NCBI RefSeq assembly: GCF_008711175.1 | Contig: NZ_VWNF01000041.1 | Location: 1 to 64,000, forward strand | Reading direction: 5' to 3' | DNA: 64,000 bases | Origin: Nesterenkonia ebinurensis | Lineage (GTDB): Bacteria; Actinomycetota; Actinomycetes; Actinomycetales; Micrococcaceae | Shown: positions 53,094 through 61,321 of the stretch, piece by piece | How positions within the stretch are numbered: the stretch's first letter is position 1 | Layout of the letters: the number at the start of each line of letters is the position of its first letter | Program-made: the position numbers and the translations under genes | The notes under the pieces: model-generated | Databases searched by the model: none | What the model was told of the DNA's origin: nothing | Seen by the model: the letters and a program-made list of their open reading frames with translations, nothing else

Positions 53094-54236
53094 ATGAACA
53101 ACGACATGACAACCATGCCTGAGCAGACACCACATATCGCTTCGCTACTCGAGCACGAAAAGATCGCCATCACCTGTGGCCGTCGATCCGGACTGACCAT
53201 CATTGCGACGGTTCACAACACTCTTCTCGGCCCGGCCTTCGGCGGCTGCCGGCTATGGAGATATCCAGACTGGACGGATGCACTTTCTGATGCTCTGCGA
53301 CTCTCTCAAGGAATGACCTACAAAAATGCACTGGCCGGCTTGCACGCTGGTGGAGGGAAGTCCGTCATTCACATCCCAGCGGGAGAGTCGCTCTCGGAAG
53401 AGCGCCGTTGTGCAGCTTTCCTCGATCTTGGAGATGCTGTGGAATCCTTCGACGGCTTGTATGTGACCGCTGAGGATGTCGGAAGCAGTGTGGAGGACAT
53501 GTTGACGGTGGCGCAGCGGACAGCACATGTCCGCGGCCTTCCTACCGAAGCCGGCGGCTCAGGAGATCCGAGCGGCTACACTGCACGCGGGGTCTACTCT
53601 GCGCTTCAGGAAACGCTTCGCCGCGTGACTGGCAGTCCCAGCTGTGCAGGGCGCCGCATTACCATCGCTGGGGTCGGGCACGTTGGTAGACACCTTGCGG
53701 TCCGTCTTGCCAATGAAGGTGCGGAGCTGGCTCTCTCCGATCTCGACACATCAAAGAAGAGCCTTGCCGAGGTCCTGGGAGCGAGCTGGGTAGCCCCCGA
53801 AGAGGCACACACAGTGCCCGCCGACGTCTTTATGCCCGCAGGCGTCGGCGGCATGCTTTCTGATCAGGTAATTGATCAACTAGCGGCCGCGGCCGTAGTA
53901 GGCCCGGCAAATAACCAGCTCGCCAAGAGCGATAGTGCAGAAAAGCTCAGTCGGCGAGGAATTCTCTATGCACCCGACTATCTCGTCAACGCGGGAGGTG
54001 TGCTCTTCCTGGGTGCCGAGCAAGATCCTCTTGAAGAGCGCCTTGCTCGCATCGATGCCATTGGCAGCGCCTTAGGGCGAGTCTACGATGAGGCCGATGA
54101 CCGCGGCATCACAACGGCCGAGGCCGCCAATAGACTGGTGCGGGAACGCCTCAGCCTTCTAGCAACCAATTCACGGGCCGGTACCGCCGAAGCGTGGCGG
54201 AGGCACACTCACTCGACTTCCTCTATCAGGCCCTGA
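53094..54236 (+). CDS. Leu/Val/Phe-type amino acid dehydrogenase
   Basis: A 380-residue member of the Glu/Leu/Phe/Val dehydrogenase family, which interconverts an L-amino acid and its 2-oxo acid with NAD and ammonia. The substrate-binding Lys/Gly-rich region is GMTYKNALAGLHAGGGKSVI (near residues 73-92), as in leucine and valine dehydrogenases, and the Rossmann motif is IAGVGHVGRHLAVRLANEGA. The AAGGA site precedes ATG 53094. It follows the GGT-like gene by 180 bases and its end overlaps the end of the convergent oxidase gene by 11 bases. It probably deaminates a branched or aromatic amino acid released in the island. Confidence 0.9.
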   Translation: MNNDMTTMPEQTPHIASLLEHEKIAITCGRRSGLTIIATVHNTLLGPAFGGCRLWRYPDWTDALSDALRLSQGMTYKNALAGLHAGGGKSVIHIPAGESLSEERRCAAFLDLGDAVESFDGLYVTAEDVGSSVEDMLTVAQRTAHVRGLPTEAGGSGDPSGYTARGVYSALQETLRRVTGSPSCAGRRITIAGVGHVGRHLAVRLANEGAELALSDLDTSKKSLAEVLGASWVAPEEAHTVPADVFMPAGVGGMLSDQVIDQLAAAAVVGPANNQLAKSDSAEKLSRRGILYAPDYLVNAGGVLFLGAEQDPLEERLARIDAIGSALGRVYDEADDRGITTAEAANRLVRERLSLLATNSRAGTAEAWRRHTHSTSSIRP

Positions 54237-55407
54237 GACGGAACACCGCTTTGAACTCGGGGTCGGTGATCGCGGGCCGGGTCAGGCTGAATGCTCGAAT
54301 GTCATGCCCCGTGCGCCCGCTAGTCGTGAGGTCCGACAGAATCTGCCCGACTAGGCTTGCAAACTTGCCTGCATGTCCTGCGCCGTTGAAGATAGCTACG
54401 TGCGGGTACCCGGGAACGGTATCGAGGATAAAGTCCCTGTCAGCGGGCATGTCGTACACACAGGTCTTACTCATCAACAGTGGCCCGGCTCCTCCAGGTA
54501 GGTACTTGGAGAGGAAGGCGTGCAGCAACTGTGGCTCCGTGGAATCACCTTCAAAAACGCGTTCTTCACCGGTGATGAAATGCCCGCGCATGTCTCGAGC
54601 GATCTTAACTGCCGCTTCACCATAGACAGGGAAGCCGTAGTGGATCTGATCGCCGCCGTGGTGGATCCAGATCGGGAACCGATCTGGCGTGAAATCAGCC
54701 AGTTTCGGCGCCGTGAAATAGGCGACCTGCTCCTGTGAAAGAGTGAGGTCGAAGTTTAGGCCAAGGTCCGGCATCAATTCACCGAGCCAGGACGCAGCCG
54801 CAACGATGAGGTGGTCGCCGTGAAAATCCCCTTCTGTCGTGGAGACACTGACACTGCCTTCCCTCATTCGGATCCCGGTCACTTTGGTCCGAGAACGGAA
54901 TTCAACACCGTTACTGATCGCAAGCGAGGTGTGCGCAGAAACCGACTTCCGGATGTCCAAGATACCCCCGGCATCCTGATAGATCCCAATAGTGTCATCA
55001 GAGATATGCCATTGCGGGTATCGTTCACGGATTTCGTCAGCTTCCAGATCTTCATACGAGATTCCCGCAGCATCCATCGCAGCCTTGTATTCCGCGATCT
55101 CATCCTCCCCTGCTCCGCCCTCGGTGGCAAGGTCGATGCCGCCGGTCTTCAGATAAACACCCAGTCCTGAGCGCTCCTCGACGTGTTCCCACGCCTCGAA
55201 CATGGCGCGTGTTAACTGGGTGTAGTCGTCACGGTGGTAAGCGTGACGGATCAGCCGTGAGTGGTCGCCGGACGATCCAAGAGTATTGATCAGGTCGAAC
55301 TGCTCAAGCACGAGCACCCGCTCGGCCCCGTGCTGTGATAGCCAGTACGCGGTCGCTGAGCCGATCGCTCCTGCACCGATGATGATATGCGAGTATCCCT
55401 TGGCCAT
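54226..55407 (-). CDS. FAD-dependent amine oxidase, monomeric sarcosine oxidase type
   Basis: A 393-residue enzyme starting MAKGYSHIIIGAGAIGSATA with the FAD motif, then LGSSGDHSRLIRHAY (the SSHGxSR flavin contact with Asp for Gly) and LMSKTCVYDMPADRDFILD, whose Cys (near residue 333) would carry covalent FAD. It resembles N-methyl-L-tryptophan and sarcosine oxidases. AAGGAG precedes ATG 55407. The 61 bases upstream of this start, including its ribosome binding site, recur in front of the M20 gene at 56807. It is a paralogue of the enzyme at 48712. Confidence 0.9.
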   Translation of the reverse strand: MAKGYSHIIIGAGAIGSATAYWLSQHGAERVLVLEQFDLINTLGSSGDHSRLIRHAYHRDDYTQLTRAMFEAWEHVEERSGLGVYLKTGGIDLATEGGAGEDEIAEYKAAMDAAGISYEDLEADEIRERYPQWHISDDTIGIYQDAGGILDIRKSVSAHTSLAISNGVEFRSRTKVTGIRMREGSVSVSTTEGDFHGDHLIVAAASWLGELMPDLGLNFDLTLSQEQVAYFTAPKLADFTPDRFPIWIHHGGDQIHYGFPVYGEAAVKIARDMRGHFITGEERVFEGDSTEPQLLHAFLSKYLPGGAGPLLMSKTCVYDMPADRDFILDTVPGYPHVAIFNGAGHAGKFASLVGQILSDLTTSGRTGHDIRAFSLTRPAITDPEFKAVFRLRA

Positions 55408-55460
55408 GACGTCTCCTTACGATGAGTTTCTTATCTGCTAGCCTCCCGGCTAGACGTCAC
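55400..55460 (-). repeat. Leader repeat, copy A (5' region of the oxidase gene)
   Basis: These 61 bases match 56800-56860 with 7 differences, all transitions. On the minus strand the copy contains a GACGTC word, CTAGCC-GGGA-GGCTAG as a perfect 6-bp inverted repeat, AAGGAG and the ATG start of the 54226-55407 gene. The similarity continues weakly into the first nine codons. It ends abruptly at GTGAC. Confidence 0.8.
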
Positions 55461-55511
55461 AGGGTCCTCGTTGTGATGTATGAGATCAGCGAGGGCATTT
55501 CTACAGATGTT

Positions 55512-56807
55512 CTAGTCGGTAGAACCCCCACTCAAGGGAAGACTCAGTGTCTTCAACCAGTGCAGGGCGGCGGCGGTCATGGCCCGGGCTCCGGTACTCA
55601 GTGTCGGCTCCAGCGGCGGGGCAAAATATGGTGAATGGTTGCCAGGCGGATCCGCTGCGCCCGGTTCGGCCCCGCCAAAAAACCACAGCACTGAGGGCAC
55701 CCCAGCAGCCTTGCCCAGGAGTCCAAAATCTTCGGATCCCATCCGGGGTCGCTCGAGGCTGACCTGTTCAGTCCCGAGCGTCTGCTCAATGGCGTTGTAC
55801 GTCTGCTCCGCAGCCTGAACATCGTTGATGGTCGGCGGCACCTGCGAGTAATGCTCAATCTCCGGCTCCGGTGCTCCGGCGACCTCAGCCTCACCTCGGA
55901 CAACCCGCCGCACTGCGGCCAGCACCTGATCCCGCAGCGGTTCTGTGAGGGCACGGACATTAACGACGAACTCGGCCTGCTCGGGGATAATGTTCTCCTT
56001 CAGACCGCCTCGGAAGACGCCCACGGTCACCACTGCCGGCTCGTGGGCATCCACCTCGCGGGAGACGATGGTCTGCAGCCGCGTGATCATTGCTGATCCC
56101 AGCACAATGGGATCAATGCCCATATGCGGCCGGGAGCCGTGGGCCTGCTTACCGTGCACTGTCACCCGCAGCGAATCCGTGCCGGCCATGGCCGGACCGA
56201 TTGCCATAGTCACTGTGCCCGCAGGTTGGTTCGACACATGCTGGCCCAGGACGACGTCAGGGCGCGGCGCCCTTTCCCAGAGGCCGTCGGCCACCATCGC
56301 CCGGGCACCCTGGCCAAGCTCCTCACCTGGCTGGAACACCGCCACTAGTGTGCCGCTCCAGTCCTCGCGGCGGCGCAACAACACACGGAGTGCGGCGATC
56401 AGGCAGGCAATATGGGTATCGTGGCCGCAACCGTGCATCACGGGTACCTGCGTGCCGTCGGCGGCGGTGCCATGGACCGTAGAGGCGTAGTCCAGCCCCG
56501 TGCGCTCCAGCATCGGCAGGCCATCGGTATCGGCACGCAGAGCAACCACCGGCCCAGCACCATTACGGACGATGCCAACCACTCCGGATTGCGTACAGCG
56601 GAAGCGCTCCACTCCCATCGCGTCCAACTCAGCCTCGATCCGCTCGGCAGTGCGATACTCCTGCATGCTCAGCTCGGGGTGGGCATGCAGGGTCCTGTAA
56701 AACCGATGCAGCTGCTCGCGCTCCGCAGCCGTGAGACCAGTCCCCGAAGGGGCCGTGGCCGCTTGCGGGAACATCGGTAAGATAATGTGTGAGCGCTCCT
56801 TGGCCAT
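55512..56807 (-). CDS. M20-family amidohydrolase/peptidase with imported 5' end
   Basis: The 431-residue protein is an M20D-type zinc amidohydrolase (hippurate hydrolase/N-acyl amino acid hydrolase group). Metal ligands appear in VMHGCGHDTH near residue 120, VFQPGEELGQGA, and HGSRPH; the C-terminal RMGSEDFGLLG is typical. It releases amino acids from N-acylated forms. The normal protein would begin near MFPQAATAPSGTGLTAAE; ahead of it are 11 extra residues, MAKERSHIILP, whose DNA and upstream leader match the start of the neighbouring oxidase gene (MAKGYSHII). The gene thus appears to have acquired a new leader and start by duplication. Confidence 0.9.
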   Translation of the reverse strand: MAKERSHIILPMFPQAATAPSGTGLTAAEREQLHRFYRTLHAHPELSMQEYRTAERIEAELDAMGVERFRCTQSGVVGIVRNGAGPVVALRADTDGLPMLERTGLDYASTVHGTAADGTQVPVMHGCGHDTHIACLIAALRVLLRRREDWSGTLVAVFQPGEELGQGARAMVADGLWERAPRPDVVLGQHVSNQPAGTVTMAIGPAMAGTDSLRVTVHGKQAHGSRPHMGIDPIVLGSAMITRLQTIVSREVDAHEPAVVTVGVFRGGLKENIIPEQAEFVVNVRALTEPLRDQVLAAVRRVVRGEAEVAGAPEPEIEHYSQVPPTINDVQAAEQTYNAIEQTLGTEQVSLERPRMGSEDFGLLGKAAGVPSVLWFFGGAEPGAADPPGNHSPYFAPPLEPTLSTGARAMTAAALHWLKTLSLPLSGGSTD

Positions 56808-56860
56808 AATGTCTCCTTATAATGAGTTTCTTATCCGCTAGCCTCCCGACTAGATGTCAC
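56800..56860 (-). repeat. Leader repeat, copy B (5' region of the M20 gene)
   Basis: Second copy of the 61-base leader, at a distance of exactly 1400 bases from copy A. The ribosome binding site AAGGAG and start are kept, but the CTAGCC/GGCTAG arms are reduced to CTAG/CTAG by one change. Because the copy fits the oxidase gene naturally and gives the M20 protein an unusual N-terminal extension, copy A is the likely source. Confidence 0.8.
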
Positions 56861-56901
56861 CGATCAGCACCACTGAACGAAACCGATGTTGTCAATTTGT
56901 A

Positions 56902-57792
56902 TCAAGCCGGCTTCCCCACCTTGTCGGACCACACGGCTTGAACGCCTTCACTGACAAGATCCGCCACGACCGTGAAATAGTCTTTGGCCGGGAAGACTCG
57001 CATGGTGACCTTCAACGACGGATATTGGCGCAGTAACAGTGTCTCGGCCATCAGGACCGGTGCACTGACTGTGCCCCAGGCCGCCATATAGAGTTGGCCG
57101 ATCTCTTGTTCGCCCACGCCGAAGAAGATGTCAGCCTTCAGGTCAGTATGGGCAGACGCATAGCTCGCCTCCTCTTTAAAGGCCATCCGATCCACTGCGT
57201 TACTCGCCGGACTGCCGATGATGTAGCGGCGGAAGGCACCAGGTCTGGAGAACACCGCGTAGTTGACGAACACACCACCCACCGAATGGCCGAACAACCC
57301 ATGGTCGTCGCCATCCATACGATACCTCTGCGCCAACGCCGGGCGCAGTTCATCGATCAGGAAGGTCAGGAACTCGTCAGCTCGCCCTGTAGCGTCATCC
57401 GGAACGCCAAGTTTGCGCAGGTACTCACCGCCCAGCCCGCCGAAAAGTGTCGATTCTCCAGGCGGGAGAAGGTCGATGGTGCGGCGGCGGTAGTACTCGT
57501 CAGGACTTACCTCTCCTGCGCAGCCTACGCCAACGATGATCATCTCAGGTGCCCGGCCACCCATGACCAGACTATTGACCAGACCAACCGTAGTGGGGAA
57601 CATGAGAGGCCCGTCTGTCAGCCATAGAACTGGATAACGTTGATCGGGCATGACTTCGTAGCTGGCTGGCAGTGCGACTTGGACCTCATAGTCCCAGTCG
57701 AATGCGGCCACGCGCATCGCAACGGCCGGCTCAATCGACATGGTGTATCGCCCTCCTGGCCGATTCCAGTCCTCCGGCGACACTGCTGTCAC
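56902..57792 (-). CDS. Alpha/beta hydrolase-fold esterase (esterase D/IroE-like)
   Basis: A 296-residue putative esterase with the nucleophile elbow GHSVGG (LFGHSVGGVFVNYAVF, near residue 172) and the MIIVGVGCAGEVSPDEYYRR region seen in enterobactin-esterase-like hydrolases. The usual C-terminal GxDHGSVVP, with the catalytic His, reads AKDYFTVVADL here, with Tyr 272 in place of His, so the enzyme may be inactive or use another base. It is transcribed away from the upstream gamma-glutamyltransferase-like gene. A role in releasing an ester-linked amino compound is conceivable but unsupported. Confidence 0.78.
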   Translation of the reverse strand: MTAVSPEDWNRPGGRYTMSIEPAVAMRVAAFDWDYEVQVALPASYEVMPDQRYPVLWLTDGPLMFPTTVGLVNSLVMGGRAPEMIIVGVGCAGEVSPDEYYRRRTIDLLPPGESTLFGGLGGEYLRKLGVPDDATGRADEFLTFLIDELRPALAQRYRMDGDDHGLFGHSVGGVFVNYAVFSRPGAFRRYIIGSPASNAVDRMAFKEEASYASAHTDLKADIFFGVGEQEIGQLYMAAWGTVSAPVLMAETLLLRQYPSLKVTMRVFPAKDYFTVVADLVSEGVQAVWSDKVGKPA

Positions 57793-57960
57793 TTCTTCGC
57801 TCCTATCTCAGCGATCTGGTTGATTGTGGTGGCTCCAAGCCGTAGTGGCGGTGGGTTACTCTCGAAACGACCAAGTTCTCCCACAAACCAAAGGCAGTGA
57901 GGCCGATATCTGCTTGTGAACGCGTCATGAAGCATCCTTCCCCCTGGTCGTTGACGACGC

Positions 57961-59568
57961 TCAGACAGCAATAGCCTTGCCTGCACGGCGTGGGTCGGCG
58001 CAGGCAGACATGGTCCCGTCTTCTGCCAGATGGACTCCCTCGTAACTGCCCATGTAGAAGTTCCAGGGGTTACAGGCGTCGAGCCTTATACCACGCGAGA
58101 CGACCTCAGCACGGACGGCCTCATCCAGGTCTGCCTCGATCAGGTAGCTCGGGGGTCCCACCGGATCGGCGAGGAAGGTGTCCACCGAGAGTGCACCGAA
58201 CCGCGGCCGGTGGACAGATTGCTCTATGTCAAGGCCAAAGTCGAGGATATTCACTGTGTTCTGGACAACATTTTGGATCAGCCCGTGCCCCGGTGAGCCT
58301 GCAGCGAGCACGGGCTTCCCCTGACGTAGGAGGAGGGTAGGCGCAAGGTAAGAGGTGCCCCGGCCGCCGGCTGGCGGCATAGTCCGGAGGAAGTGTTCGG
58401 CGCCAGCCCAGAGCTGCACCCCATCGACAAACAGCCCATTGGTCCATGGCTGACTCATCACGGAATGCAGGACGGTAGCTATATTACCGTCACCGTCAAC
58501 GACGGTGAGGTGGTTTGAGCCGGAGTAAGGGGGTTTCGCCACAGGCTGAGGGTCAGCCATCCTCATCAGTTCGAATCGCTGTTGCGCATATGACTTGCTG
58601 ACTAGGAGGTCGAGCGGGACGTCAAAGAACTCTGGATCTCGGATTTTCGCGCCCTCAGCATATACCTCGCCACAGAACCGCAGCATCCAGTAAAGAGTGT
58701 CCGGTGACTCCGTCGACGGGCCCCACCGCTCTAGCGGAATCAGTTCAAGGAGGTTAAGTATCTCGATAACGTGGGTGCCCCCGGCATCCGGCGGCGGAGA
58801 GCCGAGGACATCGTAATCCCGGTAAGTGCTTCTCGCCGGGTCTCCCCATCGAACGGCATAACGGTCGAGGTCATCGAGAGTCAGTACGCCACCAGCGTTC
58901 TGGACTGTCTCAACCATCCGTTTGGCAAACTCTCCGCGGTAGAAGTACTCGGCTCCATCGTCAATGAGTCTCTCCAGGGTGTCCGCCAGATCCGGCTGCC
59001 TCAGAATCTCACCCACTTCGATCAGGCGCCCCTCCGGGAAGAACACGTTACGGCCCTCCGGATACCGTCCGAGGCTGCCAATCTGTTCAAAGGCCATCCC
59101 GTAGAGAAAGTGGTTGACCTCGAAACCTTCACGAGCTAGGTCGATGGCGGGCTTAAGCAACTCGGACTTCGGCTTGCTGCCCAGACGCTCCAACGCGGAC
59201 TCCACGGCAGCCCAGAAGCCGGGAACACCAACACTCTTGCCGGTGCGCAGCTCAGTAGGCGCAAGGTGAGTTAGCTCCTTGGGTCGGTTGATTCCGCCGT
59301 TGAGATATGAGGCCTCGCCAGTCGCAGCGTCATAGTGCAGCATCGACAGCATCCCGCAGATCGTTGTCATGTGCGGCTCGACGACGGTCTGGGCGACCGA
59401 GGCAGCCATCACGGCATCCACTGCATTGCCACCGGCGTTGAGGGTGTCGACCGCGATCTGGCTAACAATGGGATGACTTGAGACGGCGATGCCGTTTTTC
59501 CCTCGAGCGGTTTTCTTGCGTCCGAAGCGGGACTCTCCAACGAGACGGCGACGCATCTGCTGTTCCAT
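57961..59568 (-). CDS. Gamma-glutamyltransferase-fold protein, Ser at the nucleophile site
   Basis: From ATG 59568 (AAGGAGA 6 bases upstream) the protein has 535 residues without a signal peptide. GGT features are clear: LNAGGNAVDAVMAASVAQTV, GSPPPDAGGTHVIEILNLLE and the C-terminal AAGSPGHGLIQNVVQNTVNI. At the maturation site it reads PYSGSNHLTVVDGDGNIAT, where family members have TTHFSVVDADGN, so Ser 351 stands at the Thr position, with Asn next to it and the His kept. It is closer to typical GGTs than the protein at 51240. It ends the four-gene run from 63788 and probably hydrolyses an amide or gamma-glutamyl bond. Confidence 0.85.
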   Translation of the reverse strand: MEQQMRRRLVGESRFGRKKTARGKNGIAVSSHPIVSQIAVDTLNAGGNAVDAVMAASVAQTVVEPHMTTICGMLSMLHYDAATGEASYLNGGINRPKELTHLAPTELRTGKSVGVPGFWAAVESALERLGSKPKSELLKPAIDLAREGFEVNHFLYGMAFEQIGSLGRYPEGRNVFFPEGRLIEVGEILRQPDLADTLERLIDDGAEYFYRGEFAKRMVETVQNAGGVLTLDDLDRYAVRWGDPARSTYRDYDVLGSPPPDAGGTHVIEILNLLELIPLERWGPSTESPDTLYWMLRFCGEVYAEGAKIRDPEFFDVPLDLLVSKSYAQQRFELMRMADPQPVAKPPYSGSNHLTVVDGDGNIATVLHSVMSQPWTNGLFVDGVQLWAGAEHFLRTMPPAGGRGTSYLAPTLLLRQGKPVLAAGSPGHGLIQNVVQNTVNILDFGLDIEQSVHRPRFGALSVDTFLADPVGPPSYLIEADLDEAVRAEVVSRGIRLDACNPWNFYMGSYEGVHLAEDGTMSACADPRRAGKAIAV

Positions 59569-59632
59569 GGGCATTCTCCTTATGTCGTGATCAGGACGAT
59601 GGCCATTCACAGCATGAGTGGCCTAGGGGCAG

Positions 59633-61321
59633 TCAAGCAGCTCGGGAATCGGCCCATCGCCAGACCACTTCAGCCAGCTCAGATAATGGAATAGAACCGG
59701 TCCCGAGCACTGCGTCGTGAAATCCTTTAATATCGAAGCGAGCCCCCAGCATGGCTTGGGCTTCCTCTCTCAGGCGGACAATCTCTAGGCGCCCAGTCAT
59801 ATATGCAAGAGCCTGGCCGGGCATGCTGATGTATCGGTCGACTTCGTTCACGATGTTGTCCATAGTCAACGCGGTGGCGTTCCACATGTAGTCGATTGCC
59901 TGGCATCGGGACCAGCCCAAGGCATGGATGCCGGTGTCTACGACCAGTCGGGCGGCACGCCATGCGTCGAACGAGACCATTCCGAAACGCGCCAGTCCCT
60001 CAGAGTAGAGGCCCATTTCATCGGCAAGGCATTCTGTGTACAGACCCCATCCCTCTGAATAGGCAGTAACGTAAGTGAACCGACGATAGGCGGGTAGTCC
60101 GATCAGGCCCTGAGCCAGCGCGAACTGCATGTGGTGGCCGGGAACAGACTCGTGAAAGGTGAGAGTCTCGATTTCATGCCTTGGACTTTTCTGAGGCTGA
60201 GAGGTGTTCATCCAGAACCGGCCCGGCCTGCTGCCAGTTTCAGCGGGTGGATGGTAGTACCCGAGAACCGACGAGCCAGCCTCGGCGTCGTTCATCGATT
60301 TGATCTCACAAGGCGCCTGATGCCGTTGCCCGAACCAATCCGGAATGGCCTCCTCAGCTCGGTGCACCGCCGCGGAGGCCTGACTTAACATCGCCTCACG
60401 GGAAGAGAATCGGAGCGCCGGATCGTCCCGGAGCCGCTGTTTGACCTCGTCCACATTTTGCGTCCCAAAGACGCAGGAACCTAATTCGCTGAACTCCGCA
60501 CGGAGTTCCTGCACCATAGCAAGCCCTGTAGCGTGGAGGTCTTCGGCAGTCCGATCCGTCGTGGTGTGCTGCCGAACCAACCGGGTGTATATTTCATCGC
60601 CCTCCGGCAGGTACATCAATCCGCAGTGATCATCGCTCCGGGCTGCAGGAAGGACCTCCTCAGCCAGTGTGGCCCGCAACCGAGCCATTGCCGGACGGAT
60701 GGAATTGTCAACGATCTCTTCGAATCGGCCTCGGCGTCTGGAGTCGAGGAGCTGCGCGAGCGGCTGCAAGAGAGGGTCTTTGGATGGGCCTGCGTTGAGG
60801 TAGTTATCAAGCATCGATAATGAAGACTCGATCGCTCGCTTGTTCGAGACAAAGCCGTCGCGCAGGCCGCTCCTCAACGCCTGCGCCGATTGGACAATGT
60901 AAGTGCCGAGTCTGCTGAGTCGCATCTCGTAGTCGTCGGTTCTCTGCTCGGAGTCCAAAGTGACCTTGGGGACCGCAGAAAGGATCGCGTATACGGGGCC
61001 GGCCAGGAGGTTACCGATCTGCCAATCGTCATCACGGGAGGCGATTCCGTTGAGGATCGTCGTCACGTTGTGCTGAAGTAATGATCGAGATGCCCGGTCC
61101 GTCGCACTCAGTTCTTCGAGTGCGAATGCATCGAGCTGGTCCCGAAAGTGAGACATCCTTTGCGTCAATCCGGAACGCGTGGCCTCTGAGATATCTGGGA
61201 CCTCTGCATCGTGACCAGGCAGACCGAGAGTGGTCGCCCTGAAAGGGAAAGCCGAGCAGAACTCCTCAAGATAGCTCGCTCCGAGTTCATCGACAGTAGC
61301 TGCGACACGAGAGGCACTCAT
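59633..61321 (-). CDS. DUF885 family protein (putative metallopeptidase)
   Basis: This 562-residue helical protein belongs to the DUF885 group, with the signature HESVPGHHMQ (near residue 393), whose His-Glu...His pattern resembles the zinc motif of gluzincin peptidases, and later YVTAYSEGWGLYTECLADEM. The start ATG 61321 overlaps the stop of the upstream hydrolase gene as ATGA. No signal peptide is visible. Actinobacterial members are annotated as peptidases or dipeptidases, mostly without biochemical proof. In this island a role in peptide cleavage is likely. Confidence 0.85.
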   Translation of the reverse strand: MSASRVAATVDELGASYLEEFCSAFPFRATTLGLPGHDAEVPDISEATRSGLTQRMSHFRDQLDAFALEELSATDRASRSLLQHNVTTILNGIASRDDDWQIGNLLAGPVYAILSAVPKVTLDSEQRTDDYEMRLSRLGTYIVQSAQALRSGLRDGFVSNKRAIESSLSMLDNYLNAGPSKDPLLQPLAQLLDSRRRGRFEEIVDNSIRPAMARLRATLAEEVLPAARSDDHCGLMYLPEGDEIYTRLVRQHTTTDRTAEDLHATGLAMVQELRAEFSELGSCVFGTQNVDEVKQRLRDDPALRFSSREAMLSQASAAVHRAEEAIPDWFGQRHQAPCEIKSMNDAEAGSSVLGYYHPPAETGSRPGRFWMNTSQPQKSPRHEIETLTFHESVPGHHMQFALAQGLIGLPAYRRFTYVTAYSEGWGLYTECLADEMGLYSEGLARFGMVSFDAWRAARLVVDTGIHALGWSRCQAIDYMWNATALTMDNIVNEVDRYISMPGQALAYMTGRLEIVRLREEAQAMLGARFDIKGFHDAVLGTGSIPLSELAEVVWRWADSRAA

